A stretch of 64,000 nt of DNA. Origin: Eurosta solidaginis (lineage: Eukaryota > Arthropoda > Insecta > Diptera > Tephritidae). The stretch covers positions 139,739,689-139,803,688 of the forward strand of contig NC_090321.1 of assembly GCF_040869045.1 (NCBI RefSeq), written 5' to 3'. Of this stretch, positions 34,031-43,826 are shown one piece after another. Position 1 is the first letter of the stretch, and each line of letters starts with the position of its first letter. Below the pieces are notes generated by a model. The model did not search any database and was not told the DNA's origin. It saw only the letters and a list, made by a program, of their open reading frames with translations. Both the position numbers and the translations under genes were made by a program.

Positions 34031-34556
34031 ATGAAATTTGAAGCTTCTAGCCGTAAAAAAGGGGCAAAAATGAGAGTTTATATGGGGTATATAATATATA
34101 TCACCGATCTCTATGATTTTTTCAGACAACAATATATACTATATACGTATGGATTTGGTGAAATTTGAAGCTTCTAGCTGTTAAAATGGGATAGAAATTG
34201 CGAAAAGTTTCTTATCTGAACAATCGGTTGTATGAAATATATACTATATATACCACCGATCTCAATGATTTTTCCAGACAACAATATATGCAATATACGT
34301 AAGCATTCGGTGAAAGTTGAAGTTTCTAGCTGTTTAAATGGGCTGAAATTGCGGAAATATATATATATACTATATATACCACCATATATATACTATATAT
34401 ACCACCGATCCCTTTGATTTTTTCACACAACAATATATGCTATATACGTAAGAAATTGGTGAAATTTGAAGCTTATAGCTGTTAAAATGGGGCAGAGATT
34501 GCGAAAAGTTCTTATCTGAACAATCGGTTATATGAGATATATACTATATATACCAC
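34031..34556. repeat. Tandem repeat, about 125-150 bp, four units
   Basis: The phrase GAAATTTGAAGCTTCTAGC recurs (with changes) near 34036, 34160, 34312 and 34460, accompanied each time by ACAACAATATATRCTATATA and TATATACCACCGATC. Unit lengths vary through expansion of an ATATATAC stretch. Non-coding. Confidence 0.85.
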
Positions 34557-34574
34557 CGTGTATTATATCGCGCG

Positions 34575-35445
34575 CTGTTTTAGTTTATCACCAAATAGAC
34601 TGCCCCGCATTGTAGCTTAGGAGACAGTGCGTCAAGGCTAGCACTGGGTGAAAAACTGGGAAAATGTTTATGTAAGTGTTGATATGGACCCTCAGTGTGA
34701 TTTATCGCCTGCAGCGCCAAAACTGCGAATTCCTGTAGTACTAGAGAAATTGCTGCAAAAAGAGTTTGCTAGCTACACCGAGAGTGCGCTGCAATCTAGG
34801 TCACACGATCTTTATCCGTACTTGATTCCTATGGACGCTACTTACTTCTCCGATGAGTTTTCAGCCTACGCCATAAGTCTGATCTTTCGCGCTAGGGGTG
34901 GCTTGCTAAACCTCAATGTAAGAGCTTTTAAAAAGGTAACTTCTGTAAACTGCTCGGTTTGCAACTTATATACTGCTGAAGACACCTTGCATTTTATTGG
35001 GATATTTCCTATTTACAAAGATATCCGTTTTCAATATTTTGGTGAGAAAGTTTTGGACCTGCAAAAGGTTTTAACTATTCTTAGTGGTGGTAACTATCAC
35101 TCGCTACGCTCTTATATAAGTAGTTGCGTTAAATATAGGGAACTTATTTTAACAGAATTTGCTTAAACTATTGTTTTTAATTATATGTGCTATGTAGACA
35201 CACAATAATTAATGTTATTGTCTAAGATCCACTATTTATTATTTTAAAGTATATTATGTAAGGTCATAGTCAAATCTGGCATCACAGAGGTAACTCTATA
35301 TAAATGCATCCCTGCATAGAATGGATTTGTTGTCTATATATTACTGGTTGCTCTCTTTTATCTTTTTAATTTACTAATGTGTTTAAAATGAATTTCTAAC
35401 TGATATGTTAATTTGAATGAGAATGAATAAATAGTCTTCATCTAG
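34575..35445 (+). pseudogene. LINE L6 ORF2 C-terminus and 3' UTR (5'-truncated)
   Basis: From about 34575 the frame reads PNRLPRIVA, stop, then WVKNWENVYVSVD and, at the end, CSVCNLYTAEDTLHFIGIFPIYKDIR. That is the C..C..H zinc-knuckle-like tail of jockey/CR1-like ORF2, with the last cysteine replaced by phenylalanine. The stop at 35164-35166 is probably the natural end. The 3' UTR runs to about 35445 (GAATGAATAAATA). No RT core is present. Confidence 0.75.
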
Positions 35446-36343
35446 CAGCCATCCTTACAGGTCAGAAGTGAGACCGAGACCTTTACGCGAAGTAAGTGTT
35501 TAATTGGAAAATGAAAAATTACAATCGGTTGAGCAATAGAAAACATATTAAAATATCGATGTGCGAAAATTAATAAAGAACAATAAAAGAAAAGCGTCGC
35601 GAAGTGAAATTGCCGTATAGAAATGAATTTCTTCTATAACTTTTGAGAAAATTTAAATAAATGCTATAATTTTGTGATCGAATGCGCGTACGAATGGACG
35701 AGCATCGTATACATATGTACAAGTGCTAAACGCTAAGTGTTAAAAGCGATAGTGTTGTTGTTGGTGGTGTTGAATGCGCGTATGAATATCCGAGCCATTG
35801 TAAATTTTACCAAGTAGCGCAACTAACAGCTGATCGGTGAAATTCGCACATTCACACGCACAGTTCTCGATTCAATTTCAAAAAAAACTTTAGATAATTA
35901 ACTTAAATTTTAAATTGAGATAAACCTTGCCAATTGATGTATAAATAGAATATATAAGGCGTATTTGTTGTTATTAAAAGAAGCTTTTTATTTATATTAA
36001 AGTTTTTAACATTTATTTTTGAAACTTTATTTTAACAATTTCATGCGTTTTTAAAGCATTTTCGTGCATTGAAATACAACCATGTGCATATACGTTTTGA
36101 CATTATATTTCATACTCGTTCGAGTTTGCCATTCTCATGGTTTCTAAATTCGTAAACAAGGACTGCAGTTATTCGGTGTGATTTTTCGAAAAATGTATTA
36201 TTTTTGTGAAATTTTACACTTAATCTGTGGTATTGTGGTGGTAAAAAAGGTTTTATGCAAAAATAATTTGGCTTACAACGCGACAATGTATTTCATAATG
36301 TCGAAGTACTTATATGTGTATGTATTTGATGTGGAAGCTTGGA
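35446..36343 (-). repeat. Gypsy-related leader/LTR-like repeat, copy 1
   Basis: From about 35790 the sequence matches 60120-60430 and 61440-61860 (ACCAAGTAGCGCAACTAACA, then CTTTATTTTAACAATTTCAT and CATGTGCATATACGTTTTGA). In the copies at 60.1 and 61.4 kb the same block leads, on the minus strand, straight into a gypsy gag start, so it is probably the 5' LTR or leader of that minus-strand family. Here no gag follows. The part at 35446-35790 is unassigned. Confidence 0.5.
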
Positions 36344-36351
36344 TTTGAGAA

Positions 36352-37477
36352 CACGGTTGCCGCCTCAGTCCATTTGGACAAAAAATGGCCCTTTTCAACC
36401 CCATATGGTCCGCTGGTTCCTTTTTCTCAATTTTTGTTCTTGTTCGGCACGGATTTGGTACTTTTATTTCTTTTTCACTGAAACAAAAAATCAAAATACT
36501 GCTAATAAAATTTTCGGCAAATCTATTACCCACACATAATTTTCAATTTACTTCTGTAAACCCATTATGTACATGTAGCTTAAGTTAATAGAAGTTAAGC
36601 AACCCTATTGTAAATATTGTAAACCTATCGATATGAAAATAGAGGGCAACCTTGAAAATAAATATGGTGGTAAATCTAAAGACTATAAAAGTCGTGTTTC
36701 AACTTAATCATTAAACATCGTATAAAATAATTGAAATACCTAACCAATTTACACTTCAATGGAATTCTTACCACGAAAATTGCTCTATCTGTAAAATGTA
36801 GCGGAACAATGACATTTCACCCGGTAGATAATTTAGGCAAGCATTAAAAAGGGAAGTGTTGAATGTTCGGGCAAACACATTGTCCTTAATTTTTGATGAA
36901 ACAACGGACTTATCAGAAAAAATACTTGTTTTAGTGTTTAGATATTTCGATCGGTATTCAGTTATTACACAGTTGAAACATTTAAGACGCTTGATTTCTA
37001 AACTGAGTTCCAACTCACACTTACTAAATCTAGGCTCTGGTATGAAGTTTAAACTGTTAGGGAAAAAGTAAACATCTACAAAAAGAGCATTAACACCGCT
37101 GCTTAGTTTATTTACGATTTACTGAGTTTGCCACAACGCAAATTTTTTAACTGTTCTTTAATAAACCCTAACTGCGCTATGCACTTTATTCCATTGCAAT
37201 CAAGCAAAACAAGGTTCACAACGTTTGGTTGGTGAAACACACAGACTAATCCTAGAAATGTGAACATATAATACCTAAAGGTGCACTTTATTTTTGTTTG
37301 TGCAGTTTAAATTAAAACCAAGTTTCTACTTTATTAAAATTTTATATATTAAACCATTGAAACATCCCAATTGTTTGTATACTAATAAAAATCCTAAAAT
37401 TTGGTCCTTTTTTTTTAGATCTGGTATTTTTTTCGATGCATTTTGGTCCTAAACGAAAACATGGTGTGGCAACCGTG
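36352..37477 (+). mobile_element. hAT derivative A with transposase remnant
   Basis: A perfect 8-bp target duplication TTTGAGAA (36344-36351 and 37478-37485) flanks termini CACGGTTGCC and GGCAACCGTG, both hAT hallmarks. Length 1126 bp, too short for a transposase gene of about 2 kb. Three relatives lie at 54390, 61093 and, inverted, 39751. Confidence 0.92.
36850..37071 (+). pseudogene. hAT transposase fragment in derivative A
   Basis: The frame reads NTLSLIFDETTDLSEKILVL and then FRYFDR. The pattern SLIxDETTDxSxxKxLxLxxRYFD is the first catalytic-aspartate region of the RNase H-like core in ZMYM/zf-862-type hAT transposases. No other catalytic blocks remain after internal deletion, so there is no activity. 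Confidence 0.75.
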
Positions 37478-37485
37478 TTTGAGAA

Positions 37486-38050
37486 CGCATGTGACAAGGT
37501 TACATTTTCAGAACTAATTTTTTTTTTAATAATGAAATAGTAGTATGGAAGCGACAGCCATAGTAGTAGACATGTATGTGAATATTAACAAAGTTTAAAA
37601 ACAAAGCATTTTTCTTTGAAAATAATCTAAGGGAAGATGCACACGAGGCTTACCTTAATAGACGCGTATTAGGTACAGCATAAGAAATCTTGAGGCGTAG
37701 AAAATCGTAGCTGCATTCCATATTTTGTACGCGTCTACGAAGCTATGTCTCGTGTGTATCTTGCCTAAGTTTAGCTTCTTACGAGATCCAAAATTTTTAA
37801 TTAGTAATGATAAATAAGACGTGAAGCAACTAAGCTTAAGGTGACTTTTTAGTCGTTTTGGCACTTGCGTTGCGTCGACATCTGACTTTGAACACACGCG
37901 CTTTAATTGCTTCAATCTATAAGCAACGCACCGCCAACGTCAAAGCAAAACACAAATAATTAAAAACTTAGGATTCTTCTTGATGTTTCCTGGATTTCTT
38001 GAAAAATATAAGAATTTCTATCGCCGTTCAACTAAATAAAAAACGTAATT
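37486..38050. repeat. Host repeat flanking hAT A, paralogous to 55291-55690
   Basis: The block resembles 55291-55690 along most of its length (ATGAAATAGTAGTATG, AGACGCGTATTAGG, GTGTGTATCTTGCC). It contains an internal inverted pair around TAGACGCGTA and TACGCGTCTA at 37660 and 37728. No convincing ORF. It shows that the flanks of derivatives A and B are copies of one another. Confidence 0.7.
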
Positions 38051-38058
38051 TTGTATTC

Positions 38059-38127
38059 ATGTCGTTTTCGTGATCGATCAGAAGAGACGGTGGAACATAT
38101 CCTCCTGGAACGCGACGCAATCTGATG
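38059..38127 (+). pseudogene. Tiny LINE ORF2 C-terminal scrap
   Basis: The frame reads CRFRDRSEETVEHILLERDA. The phrase EETVEHIL followed by a cysteine in most relatives is the conserved C-terminal knuckle of some LINE ORF2 proteins. Only about 20 residues are recognisable, so this is a weak call. Confidence 0.35.
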
Positions 38128-38983
38128 GCACAATACATCAACGGTGGCAGTGCAATCCCCACAAATTTTCTATCTATCTTCATGTTATAAAAATAGTTGT
38201 ATTTCATTTTTCCTCATATGACAGGGGAACTTTTAACGTCCGTTATTTTAAAGTAACCCTTAATTGACGAATCACTGAACGATTTCTTTCAAATAAAGTG
38301 TTTGTTAGGGTTCACCGAAGATGGTGAAAACGGCCCCTGGAATTGTTATCTTATATAGCCAAAGAAAGCTATGCATAGGCAAAATTTTGTCAGCACAAAA
38401 CGAATAGTTAGAGAAAATTTAAAATATAATGCATATGTATAAAATGCATACAATTTATGAAATCATTTTTATTATATCAAATTAGTTTGAGAAATCAGAT
38501 TTGTCAATATTATTTTAGTCCTGCTACTTTTAACACATTAATAATATTTAAGAAGAACATTTAAGAAGTAAGAAACATGATTAATGCTTACATTAATACG
38601 TGTTTCATTTATTTTCATTGAGGAATAAGTTCGTAAAAATAAAAAGCACTTTTTATGAAGTGCATGTGAAGCTCCATAGATAAAATGAGTAATAGAAGGA
38701 ACACTGGTTTATATATTACATTTTTAAAATGAAAATCTCCTGTTAAAAAAGTAATAGAATGAACATTGGTTTTTATATTACATTTTTAAAATGAAAGTCT
38801 CCTGCTAAAAAAGGAGCAAAACCTAACTACATTTTTTCATGTTCGTACTTAACTGCACTCCGTTTTGTGATTCAGGATATCGATCAAATTTTGAAAAAAC
38901 TCCGAACATCAATTCCTTCATTATATGACATTCGACTGCATAGACCACTGCCACTCTATTCGCAACATAAGCTCTATTTAAAG
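38128..38983. repeat. Non-coding stretch with a two-unit 62-bp tandem duplication
   Basis: AGTAATAGAAGGAACACTGG at about 38688 and AGTAATAGAATGAACATTGG at about 38750 open two adjacent near-identical units of about 62 bp. The end (38950-38983, CACTCTATTCGCAACATAA) is paralogous to 60777-60796. I see no ORF or other motif. Confidence 0.6.
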
Positions 38984-39205
38984 CTGGAGACATTGGTGCT
39001 TTATCGGTAACCGTATCGGTAACCTTTTAACAGCTGATTCGACCAACCTTATGAGAATCAATGCAATCGATTATTGGTGCCGCTAAGGTCGTAACCGTAT
39101 CGTAGCCAACCAATTGGGTTTTGGTTTACCGTCGTAACGATAAACAGCTGATTACGTTAGGGATACGGATACAGCGATACGACATACGGCACCAATGACT
39201 CCGGC
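38984..39205. mobile_element. Inverted-repeat MITE with TTAA target duplication
   Basis: The termini are AGCTGGAGACATTGGTGC and GCACCAATGACTCCGGC, imperfect reverse complements. TTAA occurs at both borders. A paralogous site at 60777-60830 shares both flanks and has a single TTAA with no insert. TTAA duplication is the habit of piggyBac-type elements. Several CGTAACCGTATCG motifs lie inside. Non-coding, about 220 bp. Confidence 0.8.
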
Positions 39206-39363
39206 TTAAGCTGCCAAACTATATAGTAAACAATGATCCGAGCATTGCACATACTGATATACATACAATCGAAATCGGTTTATTGCGTTATAACATTTGT
39301 TGTGTTGTGTGCCGCATGCACACATACAAACGTTTGTTAAGGGTGTTTAGAAAATAACATTGA

Positions 39364-40971
39364 CGCCCCGATTCTAGTGTGGTAACAATATTCTTCACCA
39401 CGGTAACGAAATCATGTGGCAACTTTTACACCCTTTTGGCATTCTACACGCGAGAGTAGCCGGATAATTTTTTAACCACAAAAGTAGGTGGTTACATCGA
39501 AATAACAACAAAACAGCTGTTGTTTAGAAAAAGGCAAAACTGAAAAATAAAAAATTGTAAGCGCAAATAAGTAAAGATAATAGTAAAAGTGTTGCCTCTT
39601 GCTATACATATTTGTTTACATTATGTACTTTCACAGAATAAATTACAATATACCTATGTAGAAACTTATCATGCATAATATGCATATACACATCGTCCCG
39701 TTTATTCGTTAACCTCGTATCTACAAGTGAGAGATTTTCGGTAAAGCGAACACGGTTACCACACCATGTTTTCATTTGGGACCAAGATTCGTCGAAAAAA
39801 AGGACCAAATTTTTGTTTTATTTTATTAGTATAAAATACAAAATTTTAGGATGTTTTCATATGAAATTTTACTAAACATAGTGAAGACTTTCTTTAATTC
39901 AAGCTGAACAAACAAATATATGTGCATGCAACCAAAAATGGTACTATATTTTTACATAGCATAAGTTTATGTCTTTCACCAACCAAACGTTGTGAATATA
40001 GTTTTGGTCACAAAGCTCTTGGTTCTAGAATTATGTTGTTGATTGCAATGAAGTAAATGTATAGTGCAGTTAGGTTTTAGTAAGAAACGGTTCAAAATTT
40101 GCGTTCTGGTGTTGCCGAACTATGTATGTGGAAAACTCATTAAATCATAAATGAAACTAGGCAATTTTGTTAGTGATATTTTTATAGATGCTTACTTTTT
40201 CCCTTAACGTTTAAACTTCATATCAGAGCCTAGATTCAGTAAGTGTGAGTTTTGATCCCAGGCCTCAGGGGTTCTACTAGCCCTAGGGGAATAATTTTAT
40301 ACAAAACATTTGTTCCGAAATCAAATCTCTTCCTCCTGTCTTTGTATAAGCTATGCTAGGCGAGAAGCAATTTTTTTCATATATTTTACATAGTGTTGTA
40401 TAACCGATCGAAATATCTAGCCATTATTAATATTATTATAAAACAGGAGTTTTTTTGATTAGTCGGTTATTTCATCAACAATTAACGAAAATGTTTGCCA
40501 ACACTTTTCTTTTTAATGCCTGGCATAAATTATATCCTAGGTGAAATGTTATTGTTCTGGTACATTTTATTGACTGAGCAATTTTTTATGGTGAGAGTTC
40601 CATTGAAGTAAATTCAAAATTATATGGGGGCTAACGAAAGTGTGGCGAATTTTTGGGCAATATTGTGAATTTTTACCCGAGTGAAAAGAAAGAAAAGTAT
40701 CAATCGTGGCTACTACGTAAAAAGGACCAAAATTGAAGAAAAGGGACCAGATGGGGTTGGAAGGGACCATTTATGGTCCAAATGGACCAAAGTGGCAACA
40801 GTGAAAGCGAAGAAAACTATCTTTCAAATTTCTCCACAGACACTGGTGAGTTTTTCGGTGATGACAGCGTTACAACTTTGGCCAGAATCGCGAATAAAAG
40901 CCCTGGTAACGATATTCGGTTACATAATGTTCAGGGTACTATTTTACCGGTAACGCTCAGAATCGGGGCAT
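39364..40971. mobile_element. Inverted-repeat MITE (GCCCCGATTCT ends) split by a hAT derivative
   Basis: GCCCCGATTCT at the left and AGAATCGGGGC at the right are exact reverse complements. Without the nested hAT derivative D the element is about 550 bp. The borders' target duplication is not clear to me. Short ORFs inside are chance. Confidence 0.65.
39751..40803 (-). mobile_element. hAT derivative D
   Basis: A perfect 8-bp target duplication AAAGCGAA (39743-39750 and 40804-40811). The termini CACGGTTACC and GGCAACAGTG match those of derivative A, in inverted orientation. Length 1053 bp. Internal sequence parallels A, with remnants such as the minus-strand LLQWNSHH near 40600. A different target duplication proves an independent insertion. 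Confidence 0.92.
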
Positions 40972-41123
40972 GAGTGTGAAACATTTGAAGGTACATATAT
41001 TCTATGTATGCCAAATAAGCGTGTGCGTAGAAATTCGCGAAATTTCTAGAAAAATCGGGAAAAGACAGTGACAGTGAGTTCGTAGAATAATTCATTTTAG
41101 TGAGAAGTCCTAATAAGAATTAA
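40812..41123. other. End of MITE and gypsy B leader
   Basis: To 40971 this is the right arm of the inverted-repeat MITE. From about 40990 to 41123 it appears to be the untranslated leader of gypsy B, since gag begins at 41124. No LTR is recognised in front of it. Confidence 0.45.
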
Positions 41124-41444
41124 AATGTCTTTGAGAGTAAAGATAAATTCACTGAGAGTGGATGAACTCAAAGAGCAATTGCGTGCTCAGTAGGAACGAA
41201 AGCTGAGTTGGTACCTCGGTTATCGGAATGTGAGAATGGCGATGAAATTGAAGTTCAAAATAATGAATGTGGGTTGCAAGAACAAGTGAAGGATTTGCGT
41301 AGCATGGTGGAAAACATGGTGACAGCTGTTCGAAGCTTAACTGACCACATGCAAGCAAAATAATAATAATGGCACCAGTTAGAAAAACAAAGTGATAATG
41401 TTAGAGAGAGAGTAAATAACTCACCACATAGTTCGAATGTTAAA

Positions 41445-41794
41445 GTGGGACGAAATGTAAGTGTGAAGGAAATTGCCGAAACAATTGCTGAATATAACCC
41501 CACTAGTGAGAATTCTTTGACAGTGTATCAATTTATTGATCGTGAAAACAGTGCGATTGATGCATATCAATGGGACGAAAATTGTTTACTTTTAGCTGTG
41601 TATAGTAAGATAATATTCAGTGGGACGAAATGTAAGTGTGAAGGAAATTGCCGAAACAATTCCTGAATATAACCCCACTAGTGAGAATTCTTTGACAGTG
41701 TATCAATTTGTTGATCGTGTAAACAGTGCGATTGATGCATATCAATGGGACGAAAAGTGTTTACTTTTAGCTGTGTATAGGAAGATAAAAGGTG
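41445..41794 (+). repeat. 175-bp tandem duplication inside gypsy B gag
   Basis: GTGGGACGAAATGTAAGTGT occurs at 41445 and again at 41620; the two units differ by few substitutions. As 175 is not a multiple of three the duplication throws gag out of frame. A young replication or repair slip is likely. Confidence 0.9.
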
Positions 41795-42334
41795 CTGCAA
41801 GAATGTGGCTTGATGCATCACCTCAATTTCACTCAAGTTGGGTTGAATTTGCAAACGGTTTAATAAGTGAATTCGGGCATGAATTAAATGAAGCAGTAGT
41901 GCATTGTAAAATGGCAAATGCAACACGTAAGCAAAACGAAAACATTATGGACTATTTAAGAATTCATGAGCTTAACACCGGCTTATAATAGATAATTGAA
42001 TTTTCAATTATTATGTTTTCTAAGAGAAACTGAAAAGAATGAAACATTTACTGGCATATTGCGATGGACCCATTTCGAAAACCGCCAACGTAATCATCAT
42101 CAGGCAATGTTAATGTAATGTTGTCAAAGGTTTCACCGGGATTCGAACCGTGAATTACATGGTGAAACTGCAGTAGCCTTTAGCCTGAGTTTACAAAGCT
42201 TCTTATTCGCAACGAAAAAGAACTTTGCAAAAACAAATCTACATGGCACACAAATTAATATAGAGACAAAATGTCTCAATTGTGTTGTTAGTGTAGAAAT
42301 GAGAAAAACTGAATTAAGCATGAAAACAAATACC

Positions 42335-42407
42335 AGCAGGATGGCCTAGTGGTTAAAGGCTACTGCAGTTTCACCATGTGATTCACGGTTCGAATCCCGG
42401 TGAAATC
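42335..42407 (+). repeat. tRNA-like SINE head, unit 1
   Basis: A box TGGCCTAGTGG and B box GGTTCGAATCC are both intact and well spaced for pol III. The acceptor ends do not pair, so I read this as a tRNA-derived SINE head rather than a working tRNA gene. Confidence 0.7.
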
Positions 42408-42781
42408 TTTGACAACATTACAAATTTGCCTGATGATTAATACGTTGGCGGTTATCGAAATGGTTCATAGCAATATGCCAGTAAATGTTTCATTCTTTTC
42501 AGTTTCTCTTAGAAAACATAATAATTGAAAATTCAATTATTATAAGCCGGTGTTAAGCTCATGAATTCTTAGATATAAGTATAAACTGAACACACCATTA
42601 AACAAACATACATAAATATGTACAACTGAGCCTGAGTTTACAAAGCTTCTTATTCGCAACGAAAAATAACTTTACAAAAACAAATCTACATGGCACACAA
42701 ATTAATATAGAGACAAAATGTCTCAATTGTATTGTTAGTGTAGAAATGAGAAAAACTGAATTAAGCATGAAAACAAATACC

Positions 42782-42854
42782 AGCAGGATGGCCTAGTGGT
42801 TAAAGGCTACTGCAGTTTCACCATGTGATTCACGGTTCGAATCCCGGTGAAACC
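42782..42854 (+). repeat. tRNA-like SINE head, unit 2
   Basis: Nearly identical to the head at 42335, 447 bp downstream, with both pol III boxes intact. A third, truncated and inverted copy with the B box lies at 42128-42184. Confidence 0.7.
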
Positions 42855-43519
42855 ATTAACAACATTACAAAATTGCCTGATGATGATTACGTTGGCGGTT
42901 TTCGAAATGGTTCCATAGCAATATGCCAGTAACTGTTTCATTCTTTTCCGTTTCTCTTAGAAAACATAATAATTGAAAATTCAATTATTATAAGCCGGTG
43001 TTAAGCTCATGAATTCTTAAATATAAGTATAAACTGAACACACCATTAAACAAACATACATAATTATGGACTATTGTTTTAGAGTGAGTGGACTTGGTCG
43101 TCGATACGGGTTGAACGAAAATGCAATAATTAAATATTGTCGTGACGGGCTTAAGCATCGCGAGCTACAGTTGGCAATATCGGCGGTTCGGTTTAGATCG
43201 GTAAAAGAAATGCGTGAAACAATCGAGGACTATCTAGAAAATTCGGCGTTGACGAAGAATGTTATAAGTGATACTCGTGGCACCCCGCGTGGTAACAAAC
43301 CGTATGCGAGTGGAATTAAAAGCGAATTTGAGAAAAGTGATATACAGAAGGAAAAAGTAAAATGCTTTAATTGCCAAGAACTAGGACATTACGCGCAGGA
43401 GTGTAAAAAGGCAAAACAGCCACATCGTTGTAAAGATTGTACCAAACTCCACGGTAGCAGTGAACCAGAAAATTGTGGTAAAAAGAGTAGCGTTAAACTA
43501 ACTCAAGTTAATGAAAGGC

Positions 43520-43826
43520 TTTTATTGATACCGGTAGCGAACGTTGCATGATAAAGCGGTCAATAGCAGATACTTTGCCGATACCACATCAAGAGTGTTC
43601 GATGTTTAACTGAGAAACTGAATGCATCAATTGATTTGACAGTGAGGTAGTCAACATAGATTGGTTTGTTGTTGACGATGGTGTTATATCGACAGATATT
43701 CTTCTTGGGCAGGATGTATTTACAAATAAAGACGTAGTAGCAAGAATATCGAATAAATATTTCGAGTTTTCATCACAAGTAGCAAAAGCAAACGTAGAAA
43801 AGATAGAGAGAAAAGCGGATGATATT
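43520..43826 (+). pseudogene. Gypsy B protease region, broken
   Basis: In a frame different from gag, FIDTGSERCMIK near 43521 holds the retropepsin DTGS catalytic motif. A stop follows near 43606. VDDGVISTDILLGQDVF near 43673 matches the distal (LLGxD) protease motif. The stop and frameshift separate it from both gag and pol. Confidence 0.75.

Larger units (their letters stand above)
41960..43060 (+). mobile_element. tRNA-like SINE / foldback composite in gypsy B gag
   Basis: It is flanked by ATTATGGACTATT (13 bp) on both sides, and the gag frame rejoins across it. The first part, to about 42184, is the reverse complement of the segment that follows the forward tRNA-like head. Then come two forward units (42184-42590 and 42620-43050), each with a 5' block, a tRNA-like head and the same tail ending in TAAACAAACATACATA. 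A long target duplication fits LINE-mediated insertion; the inverted first part fits twin priming or template switching. Confidence 0.8.
41124..43551 (+). pseudogene. Gypsy B gag with SAP domain and zinc knuckles, broken
   Basis: The ATG at 41124 starts MSLRVKINSLRVDELKEQLR, a SAP motif, with a frameshift near 41190 leading into GTKAELVPRLSE. Capsid-like sequence follows (VGRNVSVKEIAETI, WDEKCLLLAVYRKIKGAARMW). A 175-bp direct duplication (41445-41619 and 41620-41794) shifts the frame. A SINE/foldback insertion at 41960-43060 interrupts the MDY motif. After it come FRVSGLGRRYGL and two knuckles, CFNCQELGHYAQEC and CKDCTKLHGSSEPENC. Gag would assemble the particle and bind RNA. The protein family matches the minus-strand gags at 53.6 and 59.7 kb. 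Confidence 0.85.

Noticed and set aside
34648..35166. A host gene for a 172-residue protein
   Set aside because: Upstream coding continues out of the ATG through a stop in LINE style, and the C..C..H tail is that of LINE ORF2.
36768..37013. Minus-strand ORF of 81 residues in hAT derivative A
   Set aside because: It is the shadow of the plus-strand transposase fragment containing the DETTD motif.
39364..40971. A second full-length hAT with GCCCCGATTCT ends
   Set aside because: No 8-bp duplication is visible at its borders and the only hAT features belong to the nested derivative D, so it is listed as an unclassified inverted-repeat element.
42335..42407. A functional nuclear tRNA gene
   Set aside because: The A and B boxes are good but the acceptor ends do not pair, the T stem is imperfect, and the same sequence recurs in a repeat with a target duplication. 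A SINE head explains it better.
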